Part shown: piece by piece, positions 15,005 through 23,244 of the stretch
Layout of the letters: each line of letters opens with the position of its first letter
Numbering within the stretch: position 1 is the first letter of the stretch
From: Syntrophomonadaceae bacterium
GTDB lineage: Bacteria; Bacillota; Dethiobacteria; DTU022
Length of the DNA stretch: 31,862 nucleotides
Assembly (NCBI GenBank): GCA_007136055.1
Contig: SLHT01000065.1
Span: forward strand, 1 to 31,862
Direction of reading: 5' to 3'
Program-made: the position numbers and the translations under genes
Notes under the pieces: model-generated
Seen by the model: the letters and a program-made list of their open reading frames with translations, nothing else
What the model was told of the DNA's origin: nothing
The model's database searches: none

Positions 15005-15757
15005 TTACTTAATAATGTCCCTTGCACTGGTAAAAACAGCAGGGATGACCATTGAGAAGCCTTTAACCAGGGCGCGGGTCATCCGGTCATAACTGATTTC
15101 ATAACCCAGGTCGTGAAGACCAGCCGCTTTTTCGCCAAGTTCCACTTGTTTTTTGCCTTCGGCCAAGCGGTAGTCTTTTTTTAAAACTTTGTTATAAAGA
15201 TCTGCGGGTAATTTAAACATGATTGCCCCGTGCTGTAAAACTATTCCGTCACGACGTAATTGGGCGCTGCCAACCACTTTTTTCCAATCGACCTGAACTT
15301 CGTAGGCAGATGGTGTATCAAAACAGGACCCGGGAGCAAATCCTCCCTGCCCTTTTTCTTCAGGGGTAACTGAAGCAAGGATATTGAGCAAGTTAAAAGC
15401 GGTAACAATACCACGGCTGATGGCCCGGTAAGCATCCATTACTCCACCATTATTTATAAAAGGATGGACTTCAGGTACAATAATGCTGTAAGTCAATTCA
15501 TGATTATGTAATACTGCCCGCCCCCCGGTCGGGCGGCGGACAACGTCTACCCCCGCGTCAGCGCAGGCCTGCATATTGACAACTTCGTTTTCATCCTGAA
15601 AATAGCCCAGTGAAACAGCAGGAGGAAACCAGCGGTAAAGCCGCAGTATTGGCGGGCATTCGCCTGTGGCAACTTCTTCCATAAGCTCGAGATCCTTTTC
15701 CATGTTATCTTTCCCGGCCATAGGAGGATCGAGGATCAGCCGCCACTGAAAACGCAT
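15005..15757 (-). CDS. LipM/LplA-family octanoyl- or lipoyl-transferase
   Basis: 250 residues of the BPL/LPL fold. Seen: RRPTGGRAVLHNHELTYS (74-91), PGSCFDTPSAYE with Cys145, and the conserved Lys160 in KKVVGSAQLRRDG, then LQHGAIMF. Cys in this SCF-x-x-PS setting is the acyl-enzyme residue of LipM, which moves octanoyl from acyl carrier protein to GcvH. ATP-dependent lipoate ligases share the fold but usually lack that Cys. AAGGAGG precedes the ATG. It lies 26 bases after the second radical SAM gene, so it is co-transcribed with them. Its expected product, octanoyl-GcvH, is the substrate for lipoyl synthase. LipL or a ligase remain alternatives. Confidence 0.85.
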   Translation of the reverse strand: MRFQWRLILDPPMAGKDNMEKDLELMEEVATGECPPILRLYRWFPPAVSLGYFQDENEVVNMQACADAGVDVVRRPTGGRAVLHNHELTYSIIVPEVHPFINNGGVMDAYRAISRGIVTAFNLLNILASVTPEEKGQGGFAPGSCFDTPSAYEVQVDWKKVVGSAQLRRDGIVLQHGAIMFKLPADLYNKVLKKDYRLAEGKKQVELGEKAAGLHDLGYEISYDRMTRALVKGFSMVIPAVFTSARDIIK

Positions 15758-15783
15758 TTAAGATCTCCCTCCTTCAAATCCAT

Positions 15784-16746
15784 CTAATATCCCGCTTTTA
15801 GAGATCCTAATAGTTCAGCAAGGACCTTTTCAGATTCCTGTTTATTCAAAGTGCGGTGATAGTTATAAATAACTCCTCCAGGACGTTCGTTGTAATAGGG
15901 GCGGTTGCAATGAGGGCAACCGCTGGTTTGAAACGCGGTCCCGTCGGACAAACTATTGATCAAATCTTTTTCGGGCAGTCCGAATGAAACCAGGCGACCC
16001 TGTTCAAACTTGAAAGAGTCCATCTCCACAACTTTTTCACGAAACAGGTAGTGACCGGCCTGTATCCTGCGGTAGAAATCAACAGGAGGTGCCTCTTTGC
16101 CTTCCATTGCTGTCCCCCTGAGGGGCACGAAGGCAAAAAGCGCAATTGCTACACCGGCCTGCTGCAGCTTATCAATTAAAGTTAGCGCTTCAACTTCGCT
16201 TTCCCCAAGGCCGCAGATAAGATGTGTGCTCATTTTTCCCGGCACTTTTCCGGCACAGCTAAACAGGAGGTCAAGGCGGTTTTGTAGGGAACCACCCTTA
16301 ATCTCCTTGTATGTTTCAGGGTTGATCACATCGATAGAAACGCTGATCCTTTCTACTCCCGCATCTATAAGTGCGGCTGCTTCACGCTCATCGCCAATCC
16401 ATGCGGAAACAGACAAGGGCAGGTCGGATGAACTCTTGAGACGATCAACAATCCGGACCAAAGTTTCAATACCGTCAGTATGTCTGACTGACTGCAAACA
16501 GATCCGCTTAATTCCTTCCGCTTCAGCATGGACCAGTTTCTTTGCAACCTCGTCCCAGGAGTACTCAGGCCAATTAATGCGGCCAAGCCTGTTGAGCACA
16601 TTATTTCCGCCTGCTCTCTGGGGGCAAAAAGAACATTTCATCAGGCACTGCTTTCCTGAAAGAAGATAGGCTGTGGTAGGGTATGCATCCATACGATTAG
16701 AGGACAACCCCAGGCAGGCGGCAGTTCCTGCTGAAACACGGATCAT
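15784..16746 (-). CDS. Radical SAM enzyme, COG2516-like; probable LipS1/LipS2-type lipoyl synthase component
   Basis: 320 residues from the ATG at 16746, which overlaps the previous stop (ATGA) and has GAGGAG upstream; a GTG 12 bases earlier is too close to that site. The radical SAM cluster motif is C34-x3-C38-x2-C41 in KQCLMKCSFCPQ. The C-terminus carries TSGCPHCNRPYYNERPGG, a C-x2-C that could bind an auxiliary cluster. The protein resembles biotin-synthase-related enzymes. In Thermococcus kodakarensis two such proteins (LipS1 and LipS2) together form a lipoyl synthase unrelated to LipA. Here the pair sits between the gcv genes and a LipM-like transferase, which supports sulfur insertion into octanoyl-GcvH. 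Which of the two names applies is not assigned. Confidence 0.82.
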   Translation of the reverse strand: MIRVSAGTAACLGLSSNRMDAYPTTAYLLSGKQCLMKCSFCPQRAGGNNVLNRLGRINWPEYSWDEVAKKLVHAEAEGIKRICLQSVRHTDGIETLVRIVDRLKSSSDLPLSVSAWIGDEREAAALIDAGVERISVSIDVINPETYKEIKGGSLQNRLDLLFSCAGKVPGKMSTHLICGLGESEVEALTLIDKLQQAGVAIALFAFVPLRGTAMEGKEAPPVDFYRRIQAGHYLFREKVVEMDSFKFEQGRLVSFGLPEKDLINSLSDGTAFQTSGCPHCNRPYYNERPGGVIYNYHRTLNKQESEKVLAELLGSLKAGY

Positions 16747-17618
16747 AGAGAGCAGCACTCCTCGGAAATAGATATTTCGAGATTTAGCTCTTCCGCCTTC
16801 CGACGGGCAGCAGGAGAGGGTAAAACAATTTTATTAACCCCGGCCCTGAGGGCCAGGCTATCCACTGTTTCCCGATACCTACCCCCGGGTCGCATGCAGC
16901 CTAAATAAATTGGTGTGCGGGGAAACATCAGGCGGGCCGTTGCTATAAAACGGGCCACTTCTTCAGGCGGCGGCGCTTTACAGGAACTGAAAGCCGTACC
17001 TTCAGTCGGGCGAAATATGATCATGCTGATCGCTTCAACAGCTTCTCCTTTAAGCAGATGCAGAGCATCATACTCGCCCTTAATAACTCCCGCATTAAGA
17101 CCGATACAAATATGCGGTACCACGCTGGTATACTTCTGCAGGTAACGGTATGAAGTAAGATAATCTTCAACAGTAGCCGATATACCATAAACTTCCTTGA
17201 TTGTTTCATTGTCGCCTAAAAAATCAAAGGAAACCACCCTGGCTATTTCTGAGAGACGCTGTGCTTCTTCTTCTGTAACCAGACCGGTGTGCAGGTTTAA
17301 TGGCCCACGGGCAGCCAGCTCTTTTAACTTGGTCCATTTTTTTAACAGGGGGACTTTTCCCCGGACATCAGAGCCACCTGATACCAGGTAGCTTCTTTCC
17401 CGCCCCCTTTTATTGCCCAGCGCTTTTTCTAAGGTAACCATGTTTTGCAGATAAACACCGTTACAGTGAGCACATTTTAATGAACAGTTGGCTCCTGTTA
17501 CGCTGACAGAAAGGGTGCGGTTCGGAGCGGAAAATTCAATCCTCATTGGGAAAAAAGCTTGTCGCGCCTCCCAGGCCTGTTCTAATAGTGTGTCTATACA
17601 AACCCCTGTCTGATCCAT
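16743..17618 (-). CDS. Radical SAM enzyme, COG1856-like; probable LipS1/LipS2-type lipoyl synthase component
   Basis: 291 residues from the ATG at 17618, preferred over the ATG 12 bases earlier because GGAGG lies 5 nt before it. The cluster motif is C45-x3-C49-x2-C52 in GANCSLKCAHCNGVYL. The C-terminal half has LGCMRPGGRYRE and ends in SEECCSL; these conserved Cys are candidates for an auxiliary iron-sulfur cluster that could be the sulfur donor, as in BioB and LipA. The family was annotated as biotin-synthase-like before the two-protein lipoyl synthase of Thermococcus was described. It is directly downstream of gcvPB and overlaps the second radical SAM gene by ATGA, so the two are made together. 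Confidence 0.82.
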   Translation of the reverse strand: MDQTGVCIDTLLEQAWEARQAFFPMRIEFSAPNRTLSVSVTGANCSLKCAHCNGVYLQNMVTLEKALGNKRGRERSYLVSGGSDVRGKVPLLKKWTKLKELAARGPLNLHTGLVTEEEAQRLSEIARVVSFDFLGDNETIKEVYGISATVEDYLTSYRYLQKYTSVVPHICIGLNAGVIKGEYDALHLLKGEAVEAISMIIFRPTEGTAFSSCKAPPPEEVARFIATARLMFPRTPIYLGCMRPGGRYRETVDSLALRAGVNKIVLPSPAARRKAEELNLEISISEECCSL

Positions 17619-17681
17619 GCTGCCCTCCATTAAAACGATTACTATTTTTCCCCGATGATAACTCTGTAAACCATGCCTTAT

Positions 17682-17706
17682 GCCTTTTAAAACAATTATA
17701 TGTCAA
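17682..17706 (-). promoter_or_regulatory. Candidate promoter before the lipoylation genes
   Basis: Reverse strand: a consensus -35 TTGACA (17701-17706) about 17 bp before a weak -10 (GCATAA). It would allow the radical SAM/LipM genes to be transcribed apart from the riboswitch-controlled gcv genes. Confidence 0.4.
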
Positions 17707-17716
17707 AGAATGAAAC

Positions 17717-17757
17717 AGGGGAAGCAGCAAAGGAAAAATCCTTTTCTGCCTTCCCCT
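17717..17757 (-). terminator. Hairpin after gcvPB, possible terminator or attenuator
   Basis: An imperfect hairpin of about 17 bp (17717-17734 with 17739-17757; one mismatch, one bulge, 4-nt loop). On the reverse strand it is followed by a mixed T-rich stretch (TGTTTCATTCTTT), not a clean U-run. It lies in the 269-base gap between gcvPB and the radical SAM genes, so it may reduce read-through. Confidence 0.5.
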
Positions 17758-17887
17758 TATTAGAGGCTAGAAGTTGGAGATTGGAGAAACAAGATAAACA
17801 AAAACCTCCATAACCAGCATTCACTCCTACTGTCTCATCTTCCGAATTTTAATTATCAAAGGCCTTAAACCTTTGATCTTTGCCAGA

Positions 17888-19351
17888 TCAGTCTTTATCT
17901 TTTTCCCAACGCAAAACCGGGCTGCGGGCTGCGCGGACTTCATCAAGACGACCGACAACTGTATTGTAAGGACCGTGAGCTACTTTCTCTGCGTCTTCAT
18001 CGATATCCTTAGAGATCTGCTCCATCACTGTGGCAAAGGCATCGATGGTTTCTTTCGCTTCAGTATCAGTCGGTTCGATCATCAACGCCTCTTCTACAAT
18101 CAGGGGAAAATAAACTGTCGGCGGGTGGAAGTTGCGATCAAGTAAGGCTTTCGCAATATCACCGGCGCCGGCGCCTTTCTTCTTTTCGGGCTTAGCTGAA
18201 ACAACAAATTCATGCTTGCAGATCCGGTCGTAGGGCACATGGTATATCTTTTTCAAAAGACTCATCAGGTAATTAGCATTGATTACGGCATCCGTAGAAG
18301 CCTGCTTAAGGCCTTCCGCACCCATCATGCGCATATAAGTATAAGCCTTGACTGCTACACCAAAGTTACCATAGAAAGAGTGAACCTTGCCAATACTGTT
18401 TGGCAGATCATAGTCAAAAGAATACTCATCGCCTTTTTTATCAACCAGTGGCACAGGAAGGAAGGGAATCAACCGCTCCTTCACTCCAACCGGACCTCCA
18501 CCGGGTCCGCCGCCGCCATGCGGTGTTGAAAGGGTTTTATGGATGTTGAGGTGAACAACATCGAAACCCATATCGCCGGGACGGGCATAACCCATAATAG
18601 CATTTAAATTTGCACCATCATAATAGAGCAGGCCGCCTGCTTCATGAACAGCTTTAGCCATGGGGATTATTTCTTCTTCGAAAAGACCGAGCGTGCTCGG
18701 GTTGGTCAGCATCAAGGCAGCTGTTGTATCATCAACAGCTTCCTTCAATGCTTCCAGATCGACCAGGCCACGATCATCACAGGGCACCTGGACAACTTCG
18801 TAACCGGCCATACTAACAGTAGCAGGGTTAGTACCGTGAGCTGAAAGGGGAATTAAAACCTTATTGCGTTTGTGATCCCCCCTGTGACGATGGTAGGCCT
18901 GGATAATCATCAGTCCTGTCAGCTCGCCATGGGCTCCTGCAGCAGGCTGCATGGTAAATCGATCCATGGCAGTAAGTTCTTTTAAACCCCGCTCCATATT
19001 GTAGAGCAGTTCCAGGGCTCCCTGGACTGTTTCCAGAGGCTGACAGGGATGCATTAAGGCAAACCCGGGCAGGACAGCAGCATCTTCATTTACTTTCGGG
19101 TTATACTTCATGGTGCATGAGCCGAGTGGATAAAAACCCGTATCGACACCGAAGTTACGGGTCGAAAGTTCGGTGAAGTGACGGATAATATCTACTTCAG
19201 AGAGCTCTGGAAGTTCCAAGGGTTCACTGCGCTGCATTTTTCTGGGCAAAAGCTCATCAACAAGTTTTTCAGGAACATCGCAGGAAGGCAGAGAATATCC
19301 CCGGCGCCCGGAACGGCTCATTTCAAAGATAAGGGCTTTCGATTTTCTCAT
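17888..19351 (-). CDS. gcvPB: Glycine dehydrogenase (decarboxylating) subunit 2
   Basis: 487 residues from the ATG at 19351, which overlaps the gcvPA stop as ATGA and has GGAGG 7 nt upstream; the ATG 6 bases earlier is too close to that site. This is the PLP-binding half of P-protein. The Schiff-base Lys is in NIHKTLSTPHGGGGPGGGPVG (about residue 272), with LGSCTMKYNPK near the N-terminus and SAHGTNPA before the PLP fold. With GcvPA it decarboxylates glycine and passes the aminomethyl group to lipoyl-GcvH, or the reverse. Length is typical of the two-gene form. Confidence 0.97.
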   Translation of the reverse strand: MRKSKALIFEMSRSGRRGYSLPSCDVPEKLVDELLPRKMQRSEPLELPELSEVDIIRHFTELSTRNFGVDTGFYPLGSCTMKYNPKVNEDAAVLPGFALMHPCQPLETVQGALELLYNMERGLKELTAMDRFTMQPAAGAHGELTGLMIIQAYHRHRGDHKRNKVLIPLSAHGTNPATVSMAGYEVVQVPCDDRGLVDLEALKEAVDDTTAALMLTNPSTLGLFEEEIIPMAKAVHEAGGLLYYDGANLNAIMGYARPGDMGFDVVHLNIHKTLSTPHGGGGPGGGPVGVKERLIPFLPVPLVDKKGDEYSFDYDLPNSIGKVHSFYGNFGVAVKAYTYMRMMGAEGLKQASTDAVINANYLMSLLKKIYHVPYDRICKHEFVVSAKPEKKKGAGAGDIAKALLDRNFHPPTVYFPLIVEEALMIEPTDTEAKETIDAFATVMEQISKDIDEDAEKVAHGPYNTVVGRLDEVRAARSPVLRWEKDKD

Positions 19352-20697
19352 TTCCATCCCTCCAGTTCCCGGACCAGGGTATCAATTTCTTCTCGGGTTC
19401 GTTTTTCAGTTACAGCAAATAGCATCGTATTCTTCAGCTCCGGATAGAAAGGATTCAGATCGACCCCGCCCAAGACATTCTTTTCCAACAACTTCTTGTT
19501 CAACTCTGCAGGGTTGCCTGGGACAGTAACAGCAAACTCCTTAAAAGGTGCGCCCGGAAAAACGCTCTCATAACCTTCAAGAGCAGTTATGCTTTCACGG
19601 GCATACGCTGCTTTTTGCAAACACTGTTCGGCAACTTCACGCATACCCTGCGGACCCATTGCCGCCAGGTAAACGGAAGCTCCGAGTGCTACCAGGGCCT
19701 GGTTGCTGCAAATATTAGAAGCGGCTTTCTCTCTCCTGATATGCTGCTCTCTGGTCTGCAGGGTCAACACATAACCTCGGTTTTCTTCGCTGTCTACAGT
19801 TTCGCCGGCTATACGTCCGGGCAACTGACGCACAAACTTACTGCGAGCCGCCATGATGCCCAGAAGCGGGCCGCCAAATGAAGCAGGAACGCCCAGGGCC
19901 TGCCCTTCACCGACCACGATATCAGCACCGTACCCGGCAGGCGCCGACAGCAGGGGTAGCGACAGTGGATCGGCTGAAACAACCAGGACTGCTTTATGAT
20001 TGTGGACCAAATCGGCAACACCGTCCATCTCTTCAATTAGCCCAAAGAAGTTTGGCTGCTGCAGAATTACGGAAGCAACATCATCACCAAGCTTTTTTTC
20101 GAGCTCGTCAAGATCGGTGTGGCCATCTTTAAGAGGTATCTCTTCCAGATCAAGGCCCCGGCTGTTAAAGTAATTTTTTAAAACTTGGCGATAAAACGGG
20201 CTGACCGAAGACGAAACCAGTGCTTTGGAGCGACGGGTGGCTCCGCAACCCATAATAGCCCCTTCAGCTACTGCTGTACCTCCATCGTACATTGAAGCAT
20301 TAGCAACATCCATACCGGTCAGCTGACAAATCATAGTCTGGTATTCAAAAATTGCCTGCAGTATACCCTGGCTAATTTCAGGCTGGTAGGGCGTATAGCA
20401 GGTATAGAACTCGCTTCTTCCCGTGATATGCTTGATCAAAGAAGGTATAAAATGATCATAAACCCCTGCACCCATAAAGGATACGCAATTATTGAAATGC
20501 TTATTCTTTGCAGCAAGCGAATTAAGGTGCTTTAAAACCTCTGATTCCGCCAGCGCCGGCGGCAGATCCATTTCCCGCTGCAAGCGTACTTGTTGCGGAA
20601 TATCGCTGAAAAGATCTTCAACGGATTTGACGCCGATTGTAGCAAGCATTTCTTTCCGATCTTGGTCGGTCAGGGGAAGGTAATGTTTACCACCCAT
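19348..20697 (-). CDS. gcvPA: Glycine dehydrogenase (decarboxylating) subunit 1
   Basis: 449 residues, the normal length of the N-terminal half of P-protein when split. Seen: YTPYQPEISQGILQAIFEYQTMICQLTGMDVANASMYDGGTA-type region (about 102-143) and FGGPLLGIMAA, with TREQHIRREKAASNICSNQ-type sequence further on. It pairs with GcvPB. It starts 3 bases after the gcvH stop and overlaps gcvPB by ATGA, so translation is tightly coupled. No lesion is visible. Confidence 0.97.
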   Translation of the reverse strand: MGGKHYLPLTDQDRKEMLATIGVKSVEDLFSDIPQQVRLQREMDLPPALAESEVLKHLNSLAAKNKHFNNCVSFMGAGVYDHFIPSLIKHITGRSEFYTCYTPYQPEISQGILQAIFEYQTMICQLTGMDVANASMYDGGTAVAEGAIMGCGATRRSKALVSSSVSPFYRQVLKNYFNSRGLDLEEIPLKDGHTDLDELEKKLGDDVASVILQQPNFFGLIEEMDGVADLVHNHKAVLVVSADPLSLPLLSAPAGYGADIVVGEGQALGVPASFGGPLLGIMAARSKFVRQLPGRIAGETVDSEENRGYVLTLQTREQHIRREKAASNICSNQALVALGASVYLAAMGPQGMREVAEQCLQKAAYARESITALEGYESVFPGAPFKEFAVTVPGNPAELNKKLLEKNVLGGVDLNPFYPELKNTMLFAVTEKRTREEIDTLVRELEGWK

Positions 20698-20700
20698 AGG

Positions 20701-21099
20701 CTACTCCTCATCCTCCTCAACAACAAATTTTTCATAAGCAGGTACGTCCATTAATTCATCAAACTGGCTTTCATCTTTAATCTCAACCTTGTAAACCCAG
20801 CCTTCACCGTAGGGATCTGAGTTAATTAACTCAGGTTGATCCAGCAAGTCTTCATTAACTTCTGTCACTGTGCCATCAACGGGTGCGTATAAGTCGGCTA
20901 CCGCTTTTACTGATTCAATCACCGCAGAACCTTTACCCGCTTCAACTTCAGTCCCAACATCAGGCAGCTCAACAAAAACTATTTCACCCAGTTTGTCCTG
21001 GGCATAATCACTAAGCCCAATCACGGCAATATTGCCTTCCTGACGAGCCCACTCGTGCTTTTTAGTGTACTTAACACCGTCAATTATATTGTATTTCAT
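20701..21099 (-). CDS. gcvH: Glycine cleavage system H protein
   Basis: 132 residues. It carries the lipoyl arm that shuttles the aminomethyl group between P, T and L proteins. The lipoylation site is Lys65 in IESVKAVADLYAP; the fold is typical (YTKKHEWARQEGN, VGLSDYAQ-like region, GEIVFVELPDVG). The C-terminal end is acidic (VVEEDEE). The ATG overlaps the gcvT stop (TAATG). It is the expected acceptor for the LipM-like transferase and substrate for the two radical SAM proteins further along the same strand. Confidence 0.97.
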   Translation of the reverse strand: MKYNIIDGVKYTKKHEWARQEGNIAVIGLSDYAQDKLGEIVFVELPDVGTEVEAGKGSAVIESVKAVADLYAPVDGTVTEVNEDLLDQPELINSDPYGEGWVYKVEIKDESQFDELMDVPAYEKFVVEEDEE

Positions 21100-22202
21100 T
21101 ATTTTTTCCTCCTATAAAATGGCAATTTTATAATTCTTGCCCGGTATGAACGGGTACGAATCATCAATTCCACTTCTTCAGTCCGATCGGCAACTTCGGG
21201 ATCCAAAAACGCCATGGCGATAAACTTATCCAGGGTCGGTGATTTTGAACCACTGCTGACCCAGCCGATCTCCTGATCGCCAACCTTGATCGGATAACCT
21301 TCGCGCGGCACGCCGCGTTCAAGCATCTCCAGCCCGTACAGCATCCTATTCATTCCTTCTTCCTTCTGTTTCTTCAAAGCCGCCTGCCCGTTAAATTCAA
21401 GTCCTTTATCAAGGGCTACAAAACGATCCAGCCGGGCCTGCAGGGGAGTTAGCTCTTTGCTTAACTCATGCCCGTAAAGAGGCATTGCTGCCTCAAGACG
21501 CAAAACATCCCTGGAACCGAGACCGGCAGGGTTAAGTTCATGTTCCTGCCCCGCTTCCCATACAGCATCCCATAGAGCCTCAGCACCGTCATTTTTACAG
21601 TAAACTTCGAAACCATCTTCCCCGGTATAGCCTGTGCGGGAAACAAGACAGTCGAACCCGGCCACTTTAACTTCAGGCAGAAAATGATAGTTTTTCATTT
21701 CCGCCAGCGGCGCATCGGTTAACGGCTGTAGTATTACCTCGCTGTTCGGACCCTGGAGAGCAATCTGCGCGTATTCAGGGGATAGATTTTGCAGCTTTAC
21801 ATCGCCAAAAACATTTTCCTGAAACCAGGCGTAATCTTTATCGGTATTAGCCGCATTGACTACCAGGAAATAGTTTTCACCGTTAATACGATAAACCAGA
21901 ATATCGTCGACAACACCGCCATCGGGATAACAAACAGGGCTGTACATAATGACATTGTCTTTAAGTCTGGAAATATCGTTAACCAGTATCTTTTGCAGAA
22001 ACTCTTCAGCATCTTTACCTTTGACACTCACTTCCCCCATATGTGAGACGTCAAAGATGGTTGCTCTCTTACGGGTATCGTGTACTTCCTCAACCAACCC
22101 TTTCGGGTACTGTACCGGCAAAAGCCAACCGCTGTAATTAACAATTTTACCGTTCAATGCAACATGTTTTTCGTAAAATGGTGTTTTCTTTGCTTCACTC
22201 AT
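21099..22202 (-). CDS. gcvT: Glycine cleavage system T protein (aminomethyltransferase)
   Basis: 367 residues from the ATG at 22202 (a TTG is directly before it; GGAGG lies 11 nt upstream). It transfers the aminomethyl carbon to tetrahydrofolate, releasing ammonia. Seen: DVSHMGEVSVKG with the catalytic Asp region (about 51-62), VNAANTDKDYAWF, SRTGYTGEDGFEVYC, GLGSRDVLRLEAAMPLYGHEL, and the C-terminal WVSSGSKSPTLDKFIAMAFL. It is the first gene after the tandem glycine riboswitch, so the operon is induced when glycine is in excess. Confidence 0.97.
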   Translation of the reverse strand: MSEAKKTPFYEKHVALNGKIVNYSGWLLPVQYPKGLVEEVHDTRKRATIFDVSHMGEVSVKGKDAEEFLQKILVNDISRLKDNVIMYSPVCYPDGGVVDDILVYRINGENYFLVVNAANTDKDYAWFQENVFGDVKLQNLSPEYAQIALQGPNSEVILQPLTDAPLAEMKNYHFLPEVKVAGFDCLVSRTGYTGEDGFEVYCKNDGAEALWDAVWEAGQEHELNPAGLGSRDVLRLEAAMPLYGHELSKELTPLQARLDRFVALDKGLEFNGQAALKKQKEEGMNRMLYGLEMLERGVPREGYPIKVGDQEIGWVSSGSKSPTLDKFIAMAFLDPEVADRTEEVELMIRTRSYRARIIKLPFYRRKK

Positions 22203-22253
22203 CAACTTACCATCCTCCTTTCTCCAAAGATTATGTTACTAAAACTATGTACC

Positions 22254-22297
22254 TAAATAAAATGGACAGAGAAAGCCCTGCGGCTTCTACTCTGTCC
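22254..22297 (-). terminator. Expression-platform terminator of the glycine riboswitch
   Basis: On the reverse strand an 8-bp outer stem GGACAGAG/CTCTGTCC (22290-22297 with 22264-22271), extended by an inner AAGCC/GGCTT pairing, is followed by ATTTTATTT. It is a strong intrinsic terminator directly after aptamer 2 and before gcvT. Confidence 0.85.
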
Positions 22298-22299
22298 TT

Positions 22300-22480
22300 G
22301 ATACCTGAGAGATTGCTCCCCTAAAAGTTTAAGAGGCTTTCCCCGTCGGTGCCCCGCTTATGCGAATACTCTCCAGAGATGCGTCCCCCAATGGTACTGA
22401 AGCCTGAGAGTTTCCCCTCCGCCCGCCAGGCGTTAGGTTGCTCCTTCGGCGTCCTTTTAAGGATCTCTCCCACAGGGTTC
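22300..22480 (-). promoter_or_regulatory. Tandem glycine riboswitch (two aptamers)
   Basis: Two glycine-type aptamers are visible on the reverse strand. Aptamer 1 (about 22395-22480) has GGGAGAGATCC, CGCCGAAGGAGCAA and ACTCTCAGGC. Aptamer 2 (about 22300-22380) has CTGGAGAGT, GCACCGACGGGG, GGGAGCAATCTCTCAGGTA. A short linker joins them, as in cooperative glycine riboswitches of gcv operons. The terminator follows at once, so glycine binding should permit read-through. Confidence 0.93.
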
Positions 22481-23097
22481 ATACGCAATATTTGCTTGTG
22501 TATTTTTCTTTCGCCATAATCTTTAAATTTCCTTCCACCTTCAGAAAAATATTTATATTAATTTGCTTGCCTTTATATAAACTATGAATAATACATAAAT
22601 CTACGGGGTTGGCTAAAACCTGAACTGCCCAAATCTGTGATGTTAACGCATCCCACCTAAGAGCTCTTCTCCTGACAGTAAAGTCAGGGGCACCGTCACC
22701 CTCATAATAAACCGGACTAAACGCTTCATGTACATCTTCGCACCAGACAACCGCTTCTCCGGTTCCATAAACATGTTTAGCAGGAGTGAACAGCTTGATA
22801 CTGGTGGTAACGGTTAAGTTTCTTAATGTATCTTCTGCTGTAACTCAGTCCTGATTATCTTCTACTTGCAGATAACCTTCTTTCATAAAATATTCGATTG
22901 CTTGTTTATATCACTCTGGCCGCTGATATCCTGGCGCATCCTGACACCGGTTTTGTATTCATGACCAGCTTGTTTTCGCATTTCTATACTGCCATCCATA
23001 TTGTAATCTGCACCATGGCTCATATATCCGGCAGCAGTAGAAGTAAAACCAAAAACCAAAAATAACATTAACAGGACAACAACCGGAATTTTGACAT
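22479..23097 (-). pseudogene. Decayed gene for a secreted protein of unknown family
   Basis: Coding-like sequence is spread over frames. From the ATG at 23097 the frame stops after 9 codons, but one extra base in the AAAA run would join it to the frame starting VVVLLMLFLVFGFTSTAAG, a clear signal peptide, and continue through GYMSHGADYNMDG to a stop at 22883. A second shift joins that to YKQAIEYFMKEGYLQVEDNQD, then an in-frame TGA (22845-22847), then 121 open codons (TAEDTLRNLTVTTSIKLF, VYGTGEAVVWCEDVHEAF) to a TGA at 22479. Three lesions suggest a pseudogene about 165 or more codons long; the last codons run up to the riboswitch, so the true 3' end is unclear. No family is recognised. Confidence 0.5.
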
Positions 23098-23244
23098 ATT
23101 ATTTAGACACTCTCTTTCAGGAATTAACATATAATAATTTTTAATGTAAAATACCGTAATTGCCAGTCATTGTCAATAAATGTTTAAGCTTTTCCGGAGG
23201 AACCATGCAGCACCAGCTGCAACTGCAAGGTCAAAAATTAACAA

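Noticed and set aside
22845..22847. In-frame TGA as a selenocysteine codon
   Set aside because: No bacterial SECIS-like stem-loop follows within the needed distance, and two other lesions lie close by, so decay is simpler.
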